A stretch of DNA of 64,000 bases from Leptasterias polaris (GCA_037783415.1 JAZGTN010000170.1:1531501-1595500); one strand, 5' to 3'. Shown: positions 14,001 to 27,125, counted from the first letter of the stretch. Notes: generated from the sequence alone by a model not told the origin. Numbers and translations are program-made.

Positions 14001-16102
14001 CGCAAATGGCTTATTAGTTGCGATGATCGTAACCCTCTCTAGTATTTTAAAATAATTGGTGACTGTATGCATGTGACTGCGGTTTCATTGTTGGGGCTGG
14101 ACTTGTACACATGCATATAGAGCCACGCAGTGCAGGGGAGACTTGATAAATTTAGGCTTTTAAAGTTGGCCCTATTTTACTTGGCAAGTGGACTCTGCTG
14201 GAGAAGTGGGCAAGTGGGAGTGCATTTAGTTGGGTGCTCAAGACAGGAAAGGAAATGCTGTGACTCGGTCGCCACACCATGATGGGAACTAGATATCAGC
14301 CGGTCAGTCCGTGAAACCGGACTCGCGGCGCTTTATAAGCATGACATGTCACCCCGTAATTTTTACATTGTTTACCCAAGCCGTATTTTTTATTATTTTC
14401 ATCTGTACGAAAAACACAAATCAGAATAATGCAACATAATTTGTTGGTTTAATTGCCGCGTAGCATTTAATTTTCTTTTCCGTTGCAATTAATATATAAT
14501 TTTTATTTATTAATTTTTTGGGTAGGGAAATTTTTCAAGATTGATGCCCGGACGTAGGGAAACCTTCACCGGCGTTGAGGTGTTTTCACTTGGAAGGAAA
14601 CAAACTAGACGGGCCTTGGACTCCCCACTAAATAAACTCCCATAGGAACCAATGCTAAAAATCGTGTAAGTCTCCGGACAACTATTAACTTCAGAATTCT
14701 TTTCAATTTTTGGCAGGTCAGCCGTTTGGAATTTTTTCTAGCGACCCCAGAAAAAAACACACCAGAAAATGAAATTTTCCCTAAACCGACTTGCTGCCAG
14801 TTTTCGTGAAGCACTTCTCCACTTCCCCGGTCAAATAGGGCCAACTTTAACGCCTAAATTGATCAAGTCTCCTCAAAAGTTGAAGCACAGAACCTCCAGG
14901 TTGTGATAGATTCTTATATTTACGCAATCTATTAATAGCATGACCCCCAAAACGTTCTAATTCAAAATAATTATACCGTTTATTGGGTGTTTTTTTATAT
15001 TTATTATTATTATTTTTTATTTAATTTTTTTTGGGGGGGGGGGGTCTCAACTTTTAAGATTAATCATTTTTGTTTTTGGTTTGCTTCATTTATTGAATTG
15101 TTTATTTCATTGATTTGCTTATATATTTCTTCTTCCTTTTTCATTTTGTTAATTTTTGAGTCTCCATTCAGTATAGATACATGTTGCCGTCTGTTGTTTT
15201 CTCCCAGTCTGGTTGGGTGCACTCGTATGGCTATACATTGTAAACTCACGGGTAAAAGTACCAACACCTTACTAGCGCAGTGGGATAAGGTGCTGGGACT
15301 GTCTCAACACTTGGACCACGCGATCCGGGTTCGAATGCCGTCTACACTAATATAGGTTCAAGGCCTTTTGCTGTCTGTGGCAACAGTGTGATTGGGATCT
15401 GCCTTGCTTCCTCCCCTAAAGTGGTCAGGGCCCTAGTGGCTAGGCAGGGGAGACAGGGGAGGATATGCTGCTGGGTCAATTTGCCACAAAATAAGGGAAC
15501 TAATCGTTGCTGCAGAAGAGGGGCGTAGTGTGCGCTATCTAAACCTCTCCAGCGCGTGAACGCCTGACACTACCAGCAACGTAACTTTTTAATCTTTTTT
15601 TAAATATAATATAAGGTATGAGATTTTACTGTGACGCTTTTTTTGGTTATTTTATTTATTTATTTATTGTTTATTATTTTCATTTTTGTCATTTGTTGAT
15701 GCAACTACGCAATAAAAGTTACATGAAATACTGCAAAAAACATTTTATTGAAGAAACAATTGCTAAAAAAGAAACCCAAAACACTGTATCAGAATAAGCC
15801 ATTTGCGAGTTAAATTTGAATAATGTCTGGTACAATGACTAGTTTAGTCACAAGTTACCGCTTAAATTTGAATTCCTCAGACTATCGAGACAGTTGCTAT
15901 GTCACATGGTTCGGGGCAAGCTTTTGTATAGCAACCTCCAGATGAGCAAACCCTGGTACCATTGTGTCATACACATCCATTCAGAATTGTGTATGGGTGT
16001 TCACCGTCTCTTACGTAACTAAGCAAAAGCTTGCCCCTAATCATGTGACATAGCAACTGTCTCGATAGTCTGAGGAATTCAAATTTAAGCGGTAACTTGT
16101 GA

Positions 16103-16260
16103 CTAAACAAGTCATTGTACCAGACATTATTCAAATGTAACTCGCAAATGGCTTATTAGTTGCGATGATCGTAACCCTCTCTAGAGCCACGCAGTGCAGG
16201 GGAGACTTGATAAATTTAGGCTTTTAAAGTTGGCCCTATTTTACTTGGCAAGTGGACTCT
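16103..16260. repeat. Satellite unit with a 78 bp internal deletion
   Basis: Other units read 'ctctctag', then 78 bases, then 'agccacgcag'. This unit joins the two directly at 16184/16185. The missing segment ends in 'tag', matching the 'tag' kept on the left, so the deletion has 3 bp microhomology. It explains the single short period (2064 bp). Confidence 0.9.
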
Positions 16261-19200
16261 GCTGGAGAAGTGGGCAAGTGGGAGTGCATTTAGTTGGGTG
16301 CTCAAGACAGGAAAGGAAATGCTGTGACTCGGTCGCCACACCATGATGGGAACTAGATATCAGCCGGTCAGTCCGTGAAACCGGACTCGCGGCGCTTTAT
16401 AAGCATGACATGTCACCCCGTAATTTTTACATTGTTTACCCAAGCCGTATTTTTTATTTTTTTCATCTGTACGAAAAACACAAATCAGAATAATGCAACA
16501 TAATTTGTTGGTTTAATTGCCGCGTAGCATTTAATTTTCTTTTCCGTTGCAATTAATATATAATTTTTATTTATTAATTTTTGGGGTAGGGAAATTTTTC
16601 AAGATTGATGCCCGGACGTAGGGAAACCTTCACCGGCGTTGAGGTGTTTTCACTTGGAAGGAAACAAACTAGACGGGCCTTGGACTCCCCACTAAATAAA
16701 CTCCCATAGGAACCAATGCTAAAAATCGTGTAAGTCTCCGGACAACTATTAACTTCAGAATTCTTTTCAATTTTTGGCAGGTCAGCCGTTTTGAATTTTT
16801 TCTAGCGACCCCAGAAAAAAACACACCAGAAAATGAAATTTTCCCTAAACCGACTTGCTGCCAGTTTTCGTGAAGCACTTCTCCACTTCCCCGGTCAAAT
16901 AGGGCCAACTTTAACGCCTAAATTGATCAAGTCTCCTCAAAAGTTGAAGCACAGAACCCCCAGGTTGTGATAGATTCTTATATTTACGCAATCTATTAAT
17001 AGCATGACCCCCAAAACGTTCTAATTCAAAATAATTATACCGTTTATTGGGTGTTTTTTTTATTTATTATTTTTTATTTTATTTATTTATTTTTTTTTTT
17101 TCTTGGGGGGGGTCTCAACTTTTAAGATTAATCTTTTTTGTTTTTGGTTTGCTTCATTTATTGAATTGTTTATTTCATTGATTTGCTTATATATTTCTTC
17201 TTCCTTTTTCATTTTGTTAATTTTTGAGTCTCCATTCAGTATAGATACATGTTGCCGTCTGTTGTTTTCTCCCAGTCTGGTTGGGTGCACTCGTATGGCT
17301 ATACATTGTAAACTCACGGGTAAAAGTACCAACACCTTACTAGCGCAGTGGGATAAGGTGCTGGGACTGTCTCAACACTTGGACCACGCGATCCGGGTTC
17401 GAATGCCGTCTGCACTAATATAGGTTCAAGGCCTTTTGCTGTCTGTGGCAACAGTGTGATTGGGATCTGCCTTGCTTCCTCCCCTAAAGTGGTCAGGGCC
17501 CTAGTGGCTAGGCAGGGGAGACAGGGGAGGATATGCTGCTGGGTCAATTTGCCACAAAATAAGGGAACTAATCGTTGCTGCAGAAGAGGGGCGTAGTGTG
17601 CGCTATCTAAACCTCTCCAGCGCGTGAACGCCTGACACTACCAGCAACGTAACTTTTTAATCTTTTTTTAAATATAATATAAGGTATGAGATTTTACTGT
17701 GACGCTTTTTTTGGTTATTTTATTTATTTATTTATTGTTTATTATTTTCATTTTTGTCATTTGTTGATGCAACTACGCAATAAAAGTTACATGAAATACT
17801 GCAAAAAACATTTTATTGAAGAAACAATTGCAAAAAAAGAAACCCAAAACACTGTATCAGAATAAGCCATTTGCGAGTTAAATTTGAATAATGTCTGGTA
17901 CAATGACTAGTTTAGTCACAAGTTACCGCTTAAATTTGAATTCCTCAGACTATCGAGACAGTTGCTATGTCACATGGTTCGGGGCAAGCTTTTGTATAGC
18001 AACCTCCAGATGAGCAAACCCTGGTACCATTGTGTCATACACATCCATTCAGAATTGTGTATGGGTGTTCACCGTCTCTTACGTAACTAAGCAAAAGCTT
18101 GCCCCTAATCATGTGACATAGCAACTGTCTCGATAGTCTGAGGAATTCAAATTTAAGCGGTAACTTGTGACTAAACAAGTCATTGTACCAGACATTATTC
18201 AAATGTAACTCGCAAATGGCTTATTAGTTGCGATGATCGTAACCCTCTCTAGTATTTTAAAATAATTGGTGACTGTATGCATGTGACTGCGGTTTCATTG
18301 TTGGGGCTGGACTTGTACACATGCATATAGAGCCACGCAGTGCAGGGGAGACTTGATAAATTTAGGCTTTTAAAGTTGGCCCTATTTTACTTGGCAAGTG
18401 GACTCTGCTGGAGAAGTGGGCAAGTGGGAGTGCATTTAGTTGGGTGCTCAAGACAGGAAAGGAAATGCTGTGACTCGGTCGCCACACCATGATGGGAACT
18501 AGATATCAGCCGGTCAGTCCGTGAAACCGGACTCGCGGCGCTTTATAAGCATGACATGTCACCCCGTAATTTTTACATTGTTTACCCAAGCCGTATTTTT
18601 TATTATTTTCATCTGTACGAAAAACACAAATCAGAATAATGCAACATAATTTGTTGGTTTAATTGCCGCGTAGCATTTAATTTTCTTTTCCGTTGCAATT
18701 AATATATAATTTTTATTTATTAATTTTTTGGGTAGGGAAATTTTTCAAGATTGATGCCCGGACGTAGGGAAACCTTCACCGGCGTTGAGGTGTTTTCACT
18801 TGGAAGGAAACAAACTAGACGGGCCTTGGACTCCCCACTAAATAAACTCCCATAGGAACCAATGCTAAAAATCGTGTAAGTCTCCGGACAACTATTAACT
18901 TCAGAATTCTTTTCAATTTTTGGCAGGTCAGCCGTTTGGAATTTTTTCTAGCGACCCCAGAAAAAAACACACCAGAAAATGAAATTTTCCCTAAACCGAC
19001 TTGCTGCCAGTTTTCGTGAAGCACTTCTCCACTTCCCCGGTCAAATAGGGCCAACTTTAACGCCTAAATTGATCAAGTCTCCTCAAAAGTTGAAGCACAG
19101 AACCCCCAGGTTGTGATAGATTCTTATATTTACGCAATCTATTAATAGCATGACCCCCAAAACGTTCTAATTCAAAATAATTATACCGTTTATTGTTTTT

Positions 19201-22200
19201 TTATATTTTTTATTATTTTTTATTTTATTTATTTATTTTTTATTTTTTTGGGGGGGGGTCTCAACTTTTAAGATTAATCTTTTTTGTTTTTGGTTTGCTT
19301 CATTTATTGAATTGTTTATTTCATTGATTTGCTTATATATTTCTTCTTCCTTTTTCATTTTGTTAATTTTTGAGTCTCCATTCAGTATAGATACATGTTG
19401 CCGTCTGTTGTTTTCTCCCAGTCTGGTTGGGTGCACTCGTATGGCTATACATTGTAAACTCACGGGTAAAAGTACCAACACCTTACTAGCGCAGTGGGAT
19501 AAGGTGCTGGGACTGTCTCAACACTTGGACCACGCGATCCGGGTTCGAATGCCGTCTGCACTAATATAGGTTCAAGGCCTTTTGCTGTCTGTGGCAACAG
19601 TGTGATTGGGATCTGTTTTGCTTCCTCCCCTAAAGTGGTCAGGGCCCTAGTGGCTAGGCAGGGGAGACAGGGTCAATTTGCTGGGTCAATTTGCCACAAA
19701 ATAAGGGAACTAATCGTTGCTGCAGAAGAGGGGCGTAGTGTGCGCTATCTAAACCTCTCCAGCGCGTGAACGCCTGACACTACCAGCAACGTAACTTTTT
19801 AATCTTTTTTAAAATATAATATAAGGTATGAGATTTTACTGTGACGCTTTTTTTGGTTATTTTATTTATTTATTTATTGTTTATTATTTTCATTTTTGTC
19901 ATTTGTTGATGCAACTACGCAATAAAAGTTACATGAAATACTGCAAAAAACATTTTATTGAAGAAACAATTGCAAAAAAAGAAACCCAAAACACTGTATC
20001 AGAATAAGCCATTTGCGAGTTAAATTTGAATAATGTCTGGTACAATGACTAGTTTAGTCACAAGTTACCGCTTAAATTTGAATTCCTCAGACTATCGAGA
20101 CAGTTGCTATGTCACATGGTTCGGGGCAAGCTTTTGTATAGCAACCTCCAGATGAGCAAACCCTGGTACCATTGTGTCATACACATCCATTCAGAATTGT
20201 GTATGGGTGTTCACCGTCTCTTACGTAACTAAGCAAAAGCTTGCCCCTAATCATGTGACATAGCAACTGTCTCGATAGTCTGAGGAATTCAAATTTAAGC
20301 GGTAACTTGTGACTAAACAAGTCATTGTACCAGACATTATTCAAATGTAACTCGCAAATGGCTTATTAGTTGCGATGATCGTAACCCTCTCTAGTATTTT
20401 AAAATAATTGGTGACTGTATGCATGTGACTGCGGTTTCATTGTTGGGGCTGGACTTGTACACATGCATATAGAGCCACGCAGTGCAGGGGAGACTTGATA
20501 AATTTAGGCTTTTAAAGTTGGCCCTATTTTACTTGGCAAGTGGACTCTGCTGGAGAAGTGGGCAAGTGGGAGTGCATTTAGTTGGGTGCTCAAGACAGGA
20601 AAGGAAATGCTGTGACTCGGTCGCCACACCATGATGGGAACTAGATATCAGCCGGTCAGTCCGTGAAACCGGACTCGCGGCGCTTTATAAGCATGACATG
20701 TCACCCCGTAATTTTTACATTGTTTACCCAAGCCGTATTTTTTATTATTTTCATCTGTACGAAAAACACAAATCAGAATAATGCAACATAATTTGTTGGT
20801 TTAATTGCCGCGTAGCATTTAATTTTCTTTTCCGTTGCAATTAATATATAATTTTTATTTATTAATTTTTTGGGTAGGGAAATTTTTCAAGATTGATGCC
20901 CGGACGTAGGGAAACCTTCACCGGCGTTGAGGTGTTTTCACTTGGAAGGAAACAAACTAGACGGGCCTTGGACTCCCCACTAAATAAACTCCCATAGGAA
21001 CCAATGCTAAAAATCGTGTAAGTCTCCGGACAACTATTAACTTCAGAATTCTTTTCAATTTTTGGCAGGTCAGCCGTTTGGAATTTTTTCTAGCGACCCC
21101 AGAAAAAAACACACCAGAAAATGAAATTTTCCCTAAACCGACTTGCTGCCAGTTTTCGTGAAGCACTTCTCCACTTCCCCGGTCAAATAGGGCCAACTTT
21201 AACGCCTAAATTGATCAAGTCTCCTCAAAAGTTGAAGCACAGAACCCCCAGGTTGTGATAGATTCTTATATTTACGCAATCTATTAATAGCATGACCCCC
21301 AAAACGTTCTAATTCAAAATAATTATACCGTTTATTGGGTGTTTTTTTTATTTATTATTTTTTATTTTATTTATTATTTATTTTTTTTTTGGGGGGGGGT
21401 CTCAACTTTTAAGATTAATCTTTTTAGTTTTTGGTTTGCTTCATTTATTGAATTGTTTATTTCATTGATTTGCTTATATATTTCTTCTTCCTTTTTCATT
21501 TTGTTAATTTTTGAGTCTCCATTCAGTATAGATACATGTTGCCGTCTGTTGTTTTCTCCCAGTCTGGTTGGGTGCACTCGTATGGCTATACATTGTAAAC
21601 TCACGGGTAAAAGTACCAACACCTTACTAGCGCAGTGGGATAAGGTGCTGGGACTGTCTCAACACTTGGACCACGCGATCCGGGTTCGAATGCCGTCTGC
21701 ACTAATATAGGTTCAAGGCCTTTTGCTGTCTGTGGCAACAGTGTGATTGGGATCTGCCTTGCTTCCTCCCCTAAAGTGGTCAGGGCCCTAGTGGCTAGGC
21801 AGGGGAGACAGGGGAGGATATGCTGCTGGGTCAATTTGCCACAAAATAAGGGAACTAATCGTTGCTGCAGAAGAGGGGCGTAGTGTGCGCTATCTAAACC
21901 TCTCCAGCGCGTGAACGCCTGACACTACCAGCAACGTAACTTTTTAATCTTTTTTTAAATATAATATAAGGTATGAGATTTTACTGTGACGCTTTTTTTG
22001 GTTATTTTATTTATTTATTTATTGTTTATTATTTTCATTTTTGTCATTTGTTGATGCAACTACGCAATAAAAGTTACATGAAATACTGCAAAAAACATTT
22101 TATTGAAGAAACAATTGCAAAAAAAGAAACCCAAAACACTGTATCAGAATAAGCCATTTGCGAGTTAAATTTGAATAATGTCTGGTACAATGACTAGTTT

Positions 22201-24607
22201 AGTCACAAGTTACCGCTTAAATTTGAATTCCTCAGACTATCGAGACAGTTGCTATGTCACATGGTTCGGGGCAAGCTTTTGTATAGCAACCTCCAGATGA
22301 GCAAACCCTGGTACCATTGTGTCATACACATCCATTCAGAATTGTGTATGGGTGTTCACCGTCTCTTACGTAACTAAGCAAAAGCTTGCCCCTAATCATG
22401 TGACATAGCAACTGTCTCGATAGTCTGAGGAATTCAAATTTAAGCGGTAACTTGTGACTAAACAAGTCATTGTACCAGACATTATTCAAATGTAACTCGC
22501 AAATGGCTTATTAGTTGCGATGATCGTAACCCTCTCTAGTATTTTAAAATAATTGGTGACTGTATGCATGTGACTGCGGTTTCATTGTTGGGGCTGGACT
22601 TGTACACATGCATATAGAGCCACGCAGTGCAGGGGAGACTTGATAACTTTAGGCTTTTAAAGTTGGCCCTATTTTACTTGGCAAGTGGACTCTGCTGGAG
22701 AAGTGGGCAAGTGGGAGTGCATTTAGTTGGGTGCTCAAGACAGGAAAGGAAATGCTGTGACTCGGTCGCCACACCATGATGGGAACTATATATCAGCCGG
22801 TCAGTCCGTGAAACCGGACTCGCGGCGCTTTATAAGCATGACATGTCACCCCGTAATTTTTACATTGTTTACCCAAGCCGTATTTTTTATTATTTTCATC
22901 TGTACGAAAAACACAAATCAGAATAATGCAACATAATTTGTTGGTTTAATTGCCGCGTAGCATTTAATTTTCTTTTCCGTTGCAATTAATATATAATTTT
23001 TATTTATTAATTTTTTGGGTAGGGAAATTTTTCAAGATTGATGCCCGGACGTAGGGAAACCTTCACAGGCGTTGAGGTGTTTTCACTTGGAAGGAAACAA
23101 ACTAGACGGGCCTTGGACTCCCCACTAAATAAACTCCCATAGGAACCAATGCTAAAAATCGTGTAAGTCTCCGGACAACTATTAACTTCAGAATTCTTTT
23201 CAATTTTTGGCAGGTCAGCCGTTTGGATTTTTTTCTAGCGACCCCAGAAAAAAACACACCAGAAAATGAAATTTTCCCTAAACCGACTTGCTGCCAGTTT
23301 TCGTGAAGCACTTCTCCACTTCCCCGGTCAAATAGGGCCAACTTTAACGCCTAAATTGATCAAGTCTCCTCAAAAGTTGAAGCACAGAACCCCCAGGTTG
23401 TGATAGATTCTTATATTTACGCAATCTATTAATAGCATGACCCCCAAAACGTTCTAATTCAAAATAATTATACCGTTTATTGGGTGTTTTTTTTATTTAA
23501 TATTTTTTATTTTATTTATTATTATTTTTTTTTTTGGGGGGGGGTCTCAACTTTTAAGATTAATCTTTTTTGTTTTTGGTTTGCTTCATTTATTGAATTG
23601 TTTATTTCATTGATTTGCTTATATATTTCTTCTTCCTTTTTCATTTTGTTAATTTTTGAGTCTCCATTCAGTATAGATACATGTTGCCGTCTGTTGTTTT
23701 CTCCCAGTCTGGTTGGGTGCACTCGTATGGCTATACATTGTAAACTCACGGGTAAAAGTACCAACACCTTACTAGCGCAGTGGGATAAGGTGCTGGGACT
23801 GTCTCAACACTTGGACCACGCGATCCGGGTTCGAATGCCGTCTGCACTAATATAGGTTCAAGGCCTTTTGCTGTCTGTGGCAACAGTGTGATTGGGATCT
23901 GCCTTGCTTCCTCCCCTAAAGTGGTCAGGGCCCTAGTGGCTAGGCAGGGGAGACAGGGGAGGATATGCTGCTGGGTCAATTTGCCACAAAATAAGGGAAC
24001 TAATCGTTGCTGCAGAAGAGGGGCGTAGTGTGCGCTATCTAAACCTCTCCAGCGCGTGAACGCCTGACACTACCAGCAACGTAACTTTTTAATCTTTTTT
24101 TAAATATAATATAAGGTATGAGATTTTACTGTGACGCTTTTTTTGGTTATTTTATTTATTTATTTATTGTTTATTATTTTCATTTTTGTCATTTGTTGAT
24201 GCAACTACGCAATAAAAGTTACATGAAATACTGCAAAAAACATTTTATTGAAGAAACAATTGCAAAAAAAGAAACCCAAAACACTGTATCAGAATAAGCC
24301 ATTTGCGAGTTAAATTTGAATAATGTCTGGTACAATGACTAGTTTAGTCACAAGTTACCGCTTAAATTTGAATTCCTCAGACTATCGAGACAGTTGCTAT
24401 GTCACATGGTTCGGGGCAAGCTTTTGTATAGCAACCTCCAGATGAGCAAACCCTGGTACCATTGTGTCATACACATCCATTCAGAATTGTGTATGGGTGT
24501 TCACCGTCTCTTACGTAACTAAGCAAAAGCTTGCCCCTAATCATGTGACATAGCAACTGTCTCGATAGTCTGAGGAATTCAAATTTAAGCGGTAACTTGT
24601 GACTAAA

Positions 24608-25832
24608 CAAAACATGTCAACGCTCTTCTAACGTGGTATAAAACGGATTGCTCGTTTGCATTAAAACCGTTCTAAAAATGCTACTCTGTTATTAACAAAG
24701 TGCTTAGTATACCTTCTTTGTTTTATACTAATTACACAGTTATATGCAATCAATATTATTTCTGATATGTCCTTACTTGTGAATATAATTTTGTTTTACA
24801 CTACACGATGTGTGTTAAGCACTGTATACTCAGTACTTTCCCCAAAGGCAAATCACTCGGGTGGGATTCGAACCCACGACCTTTGCATTGCTAGAGCAGA
24901 TGTCTTACCACTAGACCACCGAGCTAGCTCGTGGCAGTTCGAATCATTGGCAGCGGGTACCGCAACAATTTAATATAATAATATGTTAATTTTTGCATCG
25001 GGGATAATGAATATAATTTTGTTGTACCCTACATACACGACGTGTGTTAAGCACTGTATATATACTGATTTACAGAAGTTGTGATTTACAACATTATTCT
25101 ATATGACAGTAGGCCTATATACCAACAAAATAATGTAACAAGAAATAATATATCATGGTAATGGTGATTTAAACAGTATGTAAGCAAAGATTGGACAGTA
25201 TGTTCATTTGTGTCAGTATGTTAACTATTCATTTAGTGGTGTACTCTCTGTAAGAATGATTGTTTGTGTGAGTACATATTTTAGTTGGCCTTAATGGGCG
25301 GGTGGGGGAGGGGGGTCGGTTACCCTGCTTCATGGAGTTGATGGCGTAGAACAATGCGCACGAATTAAAACCAGTGACATGGATTGATACTCGACCAATT
25401 ACAAGGAGTTAATTTTATAGAATTTATTTCAGCTCTAAATCTTAATAAAAGTAACTTAATAATAAATTAATGCATGAAATTAAAGGTAGCATAGTATAAT
25501 GACAGTTTTGCAAGTTTGAATGATGTCGAGCTTGATTTATTTCTAAATTTGTTAATAAATGCCATTTCAGGCAGTTGACCTAACTCATAGCGACAACATT
25601 GACACAGGTGGTGGACATTTACAAACCCTAGTCCACCACCGCACTGTAAATGTCTGTTATATCATCATATCACAATACATGTAATTTTGAAGTGTTGCAG
25701 TCGAACTCAAAGAAGGGGTTTGGTGATTATTCTCCCGGAGAACATTTCTGTCTGAAAGTGGATTTGAGAATCCCAAACTACCAATCTTATTTCTGATTCA
25801 GCAATTACAACACTCGCACTCATAACAACGCA
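24608..25832 (+). repeat. Segmental duplication A, copy 1
   Basis: From the array edge to about 25832 the sequence matches 42686-43632 in the same order and orientation, with many substitutions and small indels. Shared landmarks include 'acatgtcaacgctcttcta', 'tgttcatttgtgtcagtatg', a G-rich tract after 'gttggccttaatggg' and 'ggtttggtgat'. Copy 1 has an extra tRNA-SINE-bearing block at about 24781-25076. No coding potential seen. Confidence 0.88.
24781..25068 (-). mobile_element. tRNA-derived SINE block between direct repeats
   Basis: The block is absent from the paralogous copy near 42868. Its core (24853-24925, minus) is tRNA-like: B box GGTTCGAATCCC, a D-arm GTCT..AGAC around AGTGGTA, and an acceptor stem CTCGG/CCGAG. 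The anticodon stem is poor. Two diverged direct repeats of about 55 bp, beginning 'gaatataattttgtt' at 24780 and 25009 and both containing 'tgtgttaagcactgtata', flank the core. They are too long for an ordinary SINE target duplication, so the block may be a composite or a tandemly duplicated site. Confidence 0.65.
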
Positions 25833-26886
25833 GCATTGCTGACATACAGTTTGGTCGTCAAAATGTAGCCGGGAAAATCTTATGTGGTTTGCCAAATCGT
25901 TTGGTTTATGTCCTATCTAGCGCAAAGCGAAACAAGTAATTCCAAAGAAGAAAAATAAAAGTTCGGTAAATGAACGTCTCAACATGAAAGCTCACTGAAC
26001 CAAGCATCAACAACCCTTCAATATTTGTTGTCGTTTCATGACATTTTCAAGTTAATAAGGATAGTTCAACGCAATGAGCACAATTCGGGTTTTTTTTTCC
26101 CTATAGCGAGGGGCTGACTTAAGCACATGCACATTGGACCATTCCCCCGACCTCATTATATTAACCCCGGTCACCTCTTCCTGTCTACGTAAGATGCGAC
26201 AAGGCCTATCATAAATAATGTACCTCCATTGTGTAAATACATTGCAGATATTTAGGCCTATTGTAATTTTTTGATTTGTACTAAAAATAGTGCCCCTTTT
26301 CGCAACCACGGCTTGGGCTTATGGGCAACGGCTATAATTATAGGGTCCGTCAGTGACTGTTATTTAGAAAACGTGCACTTTCCTTACGGGCTTCAAACAG
26401 ACGGTGGACGGAGCCTAAGCCCACGCCGTGGCTTCGAAAAGTGCCCCGCCCCCGGTCACCTTTTCCGGTTTATATTCGACAATCAATAATAATAATGTAG
26501 CTTTATGTTGTGTAATCCCATTTGATGAATTTATGTCACTAGTATACTGAAATCATAAGGGGTTTGGTTTTGATTTTTGTATTTTTGTAAAATCTTGGGA
26601 ATTAATTTCAAGTGGTCATCTTGGAGATTTCGTTTTTTTCAGAGTGGCAACACTGAATATTATTATTTGATGAACCTCCAATACACCGTTGCTTACTTGG
26701 ATTGATTACAGCGATCGAAAAACTAGTTAAAATGTGTCGTCTTTAACGATTGTCCACAAATTCCCAAATTACCCGACTTGTGTGCAGAATCTAATAACCT
26801 AATTATTGCTGAGAAGCCTGCGTGGGTCTCAAAAGGTTCTATTATTATTGGCCAATATACGAGTCCCACGTGGGCTTATTTATCTT
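25833..26886. other. Intergenic stretch with a short inverted repeat
   Basis: No gene seen. An inverted repeat pairs 'cgcaaccacggcttgggctta' near 26300 with 'taagcccacgccgtggctt' near 26413. 'ccccggtcacctctt' near 26166 and the similar motif near 26452 also appear, reversed, near 45245 and 46608. This suggests old MITE fragments. Confidence 0.4.
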
Positions 26887-26896
26887 GGGCCCTACT

Positions 26897-27115
26897 ATAG
26901 TCTTGGCCCAAGACGTCAGTGATCGATAGTGGATAGTGTAATGCGCTCGGTTACAACTTGTTACAGCGCGCCCTCTTGTGGCTTGAATTACCCAACTTGA
27001 CTTGAGAGCTAGTCAAGTTGGGTAATTCAAGCCACAAGAGGGCGCGCTGTAACAAGTTGTAACCGAGCGCATTACACTATCCACTATCGATCACTGACGT
27101 CTTGGGCCAAGACTA
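26897..27115. mobile_element. Full-length hairpin MITE with 10 bp target duplication
   Basis: Two arms of about 105 bp (to 27002 and from 27011) are near-perfect reverse complements around an 8-base loop, so the whole element folds as one hairpin. The ends read tagtcttggccc and gggccaagacta. GGGCCCTACT occurs directly on both sides (26887-26896 and 27116-27125), a 10 bp target-site duplication. Duplications of 9-11 bp are typical of Mutator-like elements, so this is best read as a MULE-type MITE. The near-identity of the arms suggests a young insertion. Confidence 0.88.
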
Positions 27116-27125
27116 GGGCCCTACT

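Larger units (their letters stand above)
1..24610. repeat. 2.14 kb satellite array, about 11.5 units
   Basis: Head-to-tail array of one long unit. The landmark 'actagacgggcc' recurs near 1750, 3894, 6034, 8174, 10316, 12458, 14605, 16669, 18815, 20957 and 23102, giving periods of 2140-2147 bp except one of 2064. Copies differ by scattered single-base changes and by the length of a T-rich/poly-G tract near each unit start (about 20-50, 2150-2190 and so on). No unit holds a convincing gene: the 77-125 codon open frames recur only because the array is homogeneous. In order, a unit holds the T/G tract, a tRNA-like segment, an AT-rich stretch, a foldback palindrome and a segment bounded by inverted repeats. 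The array begins left of the window and stops abruptly at 24610 inside the palindrome of the twelfth unit. High identity implies recent amplification or active homogenisation. Confidence 0.97.

Noticed and set aside
22727..22936. 69-codon plus-strand frame in a single unit
   Set aside because: It exists only because one unit has a G-to-T change removing a TAG (gaactatatatc instead of gaactagatatc).
24853..24925. Functional tRNA gene
   Set aside because: D-arm and T-arm are good, but the anticodon stem does not pair and the block sits in a SINE-like context.
24767..24973. Frame containing SGGIRTHDLCIA and PLDHRAS
   Set aside because: This is the well-known false protein produced by translating tRNA-like SINE sequence on the opposite strand.
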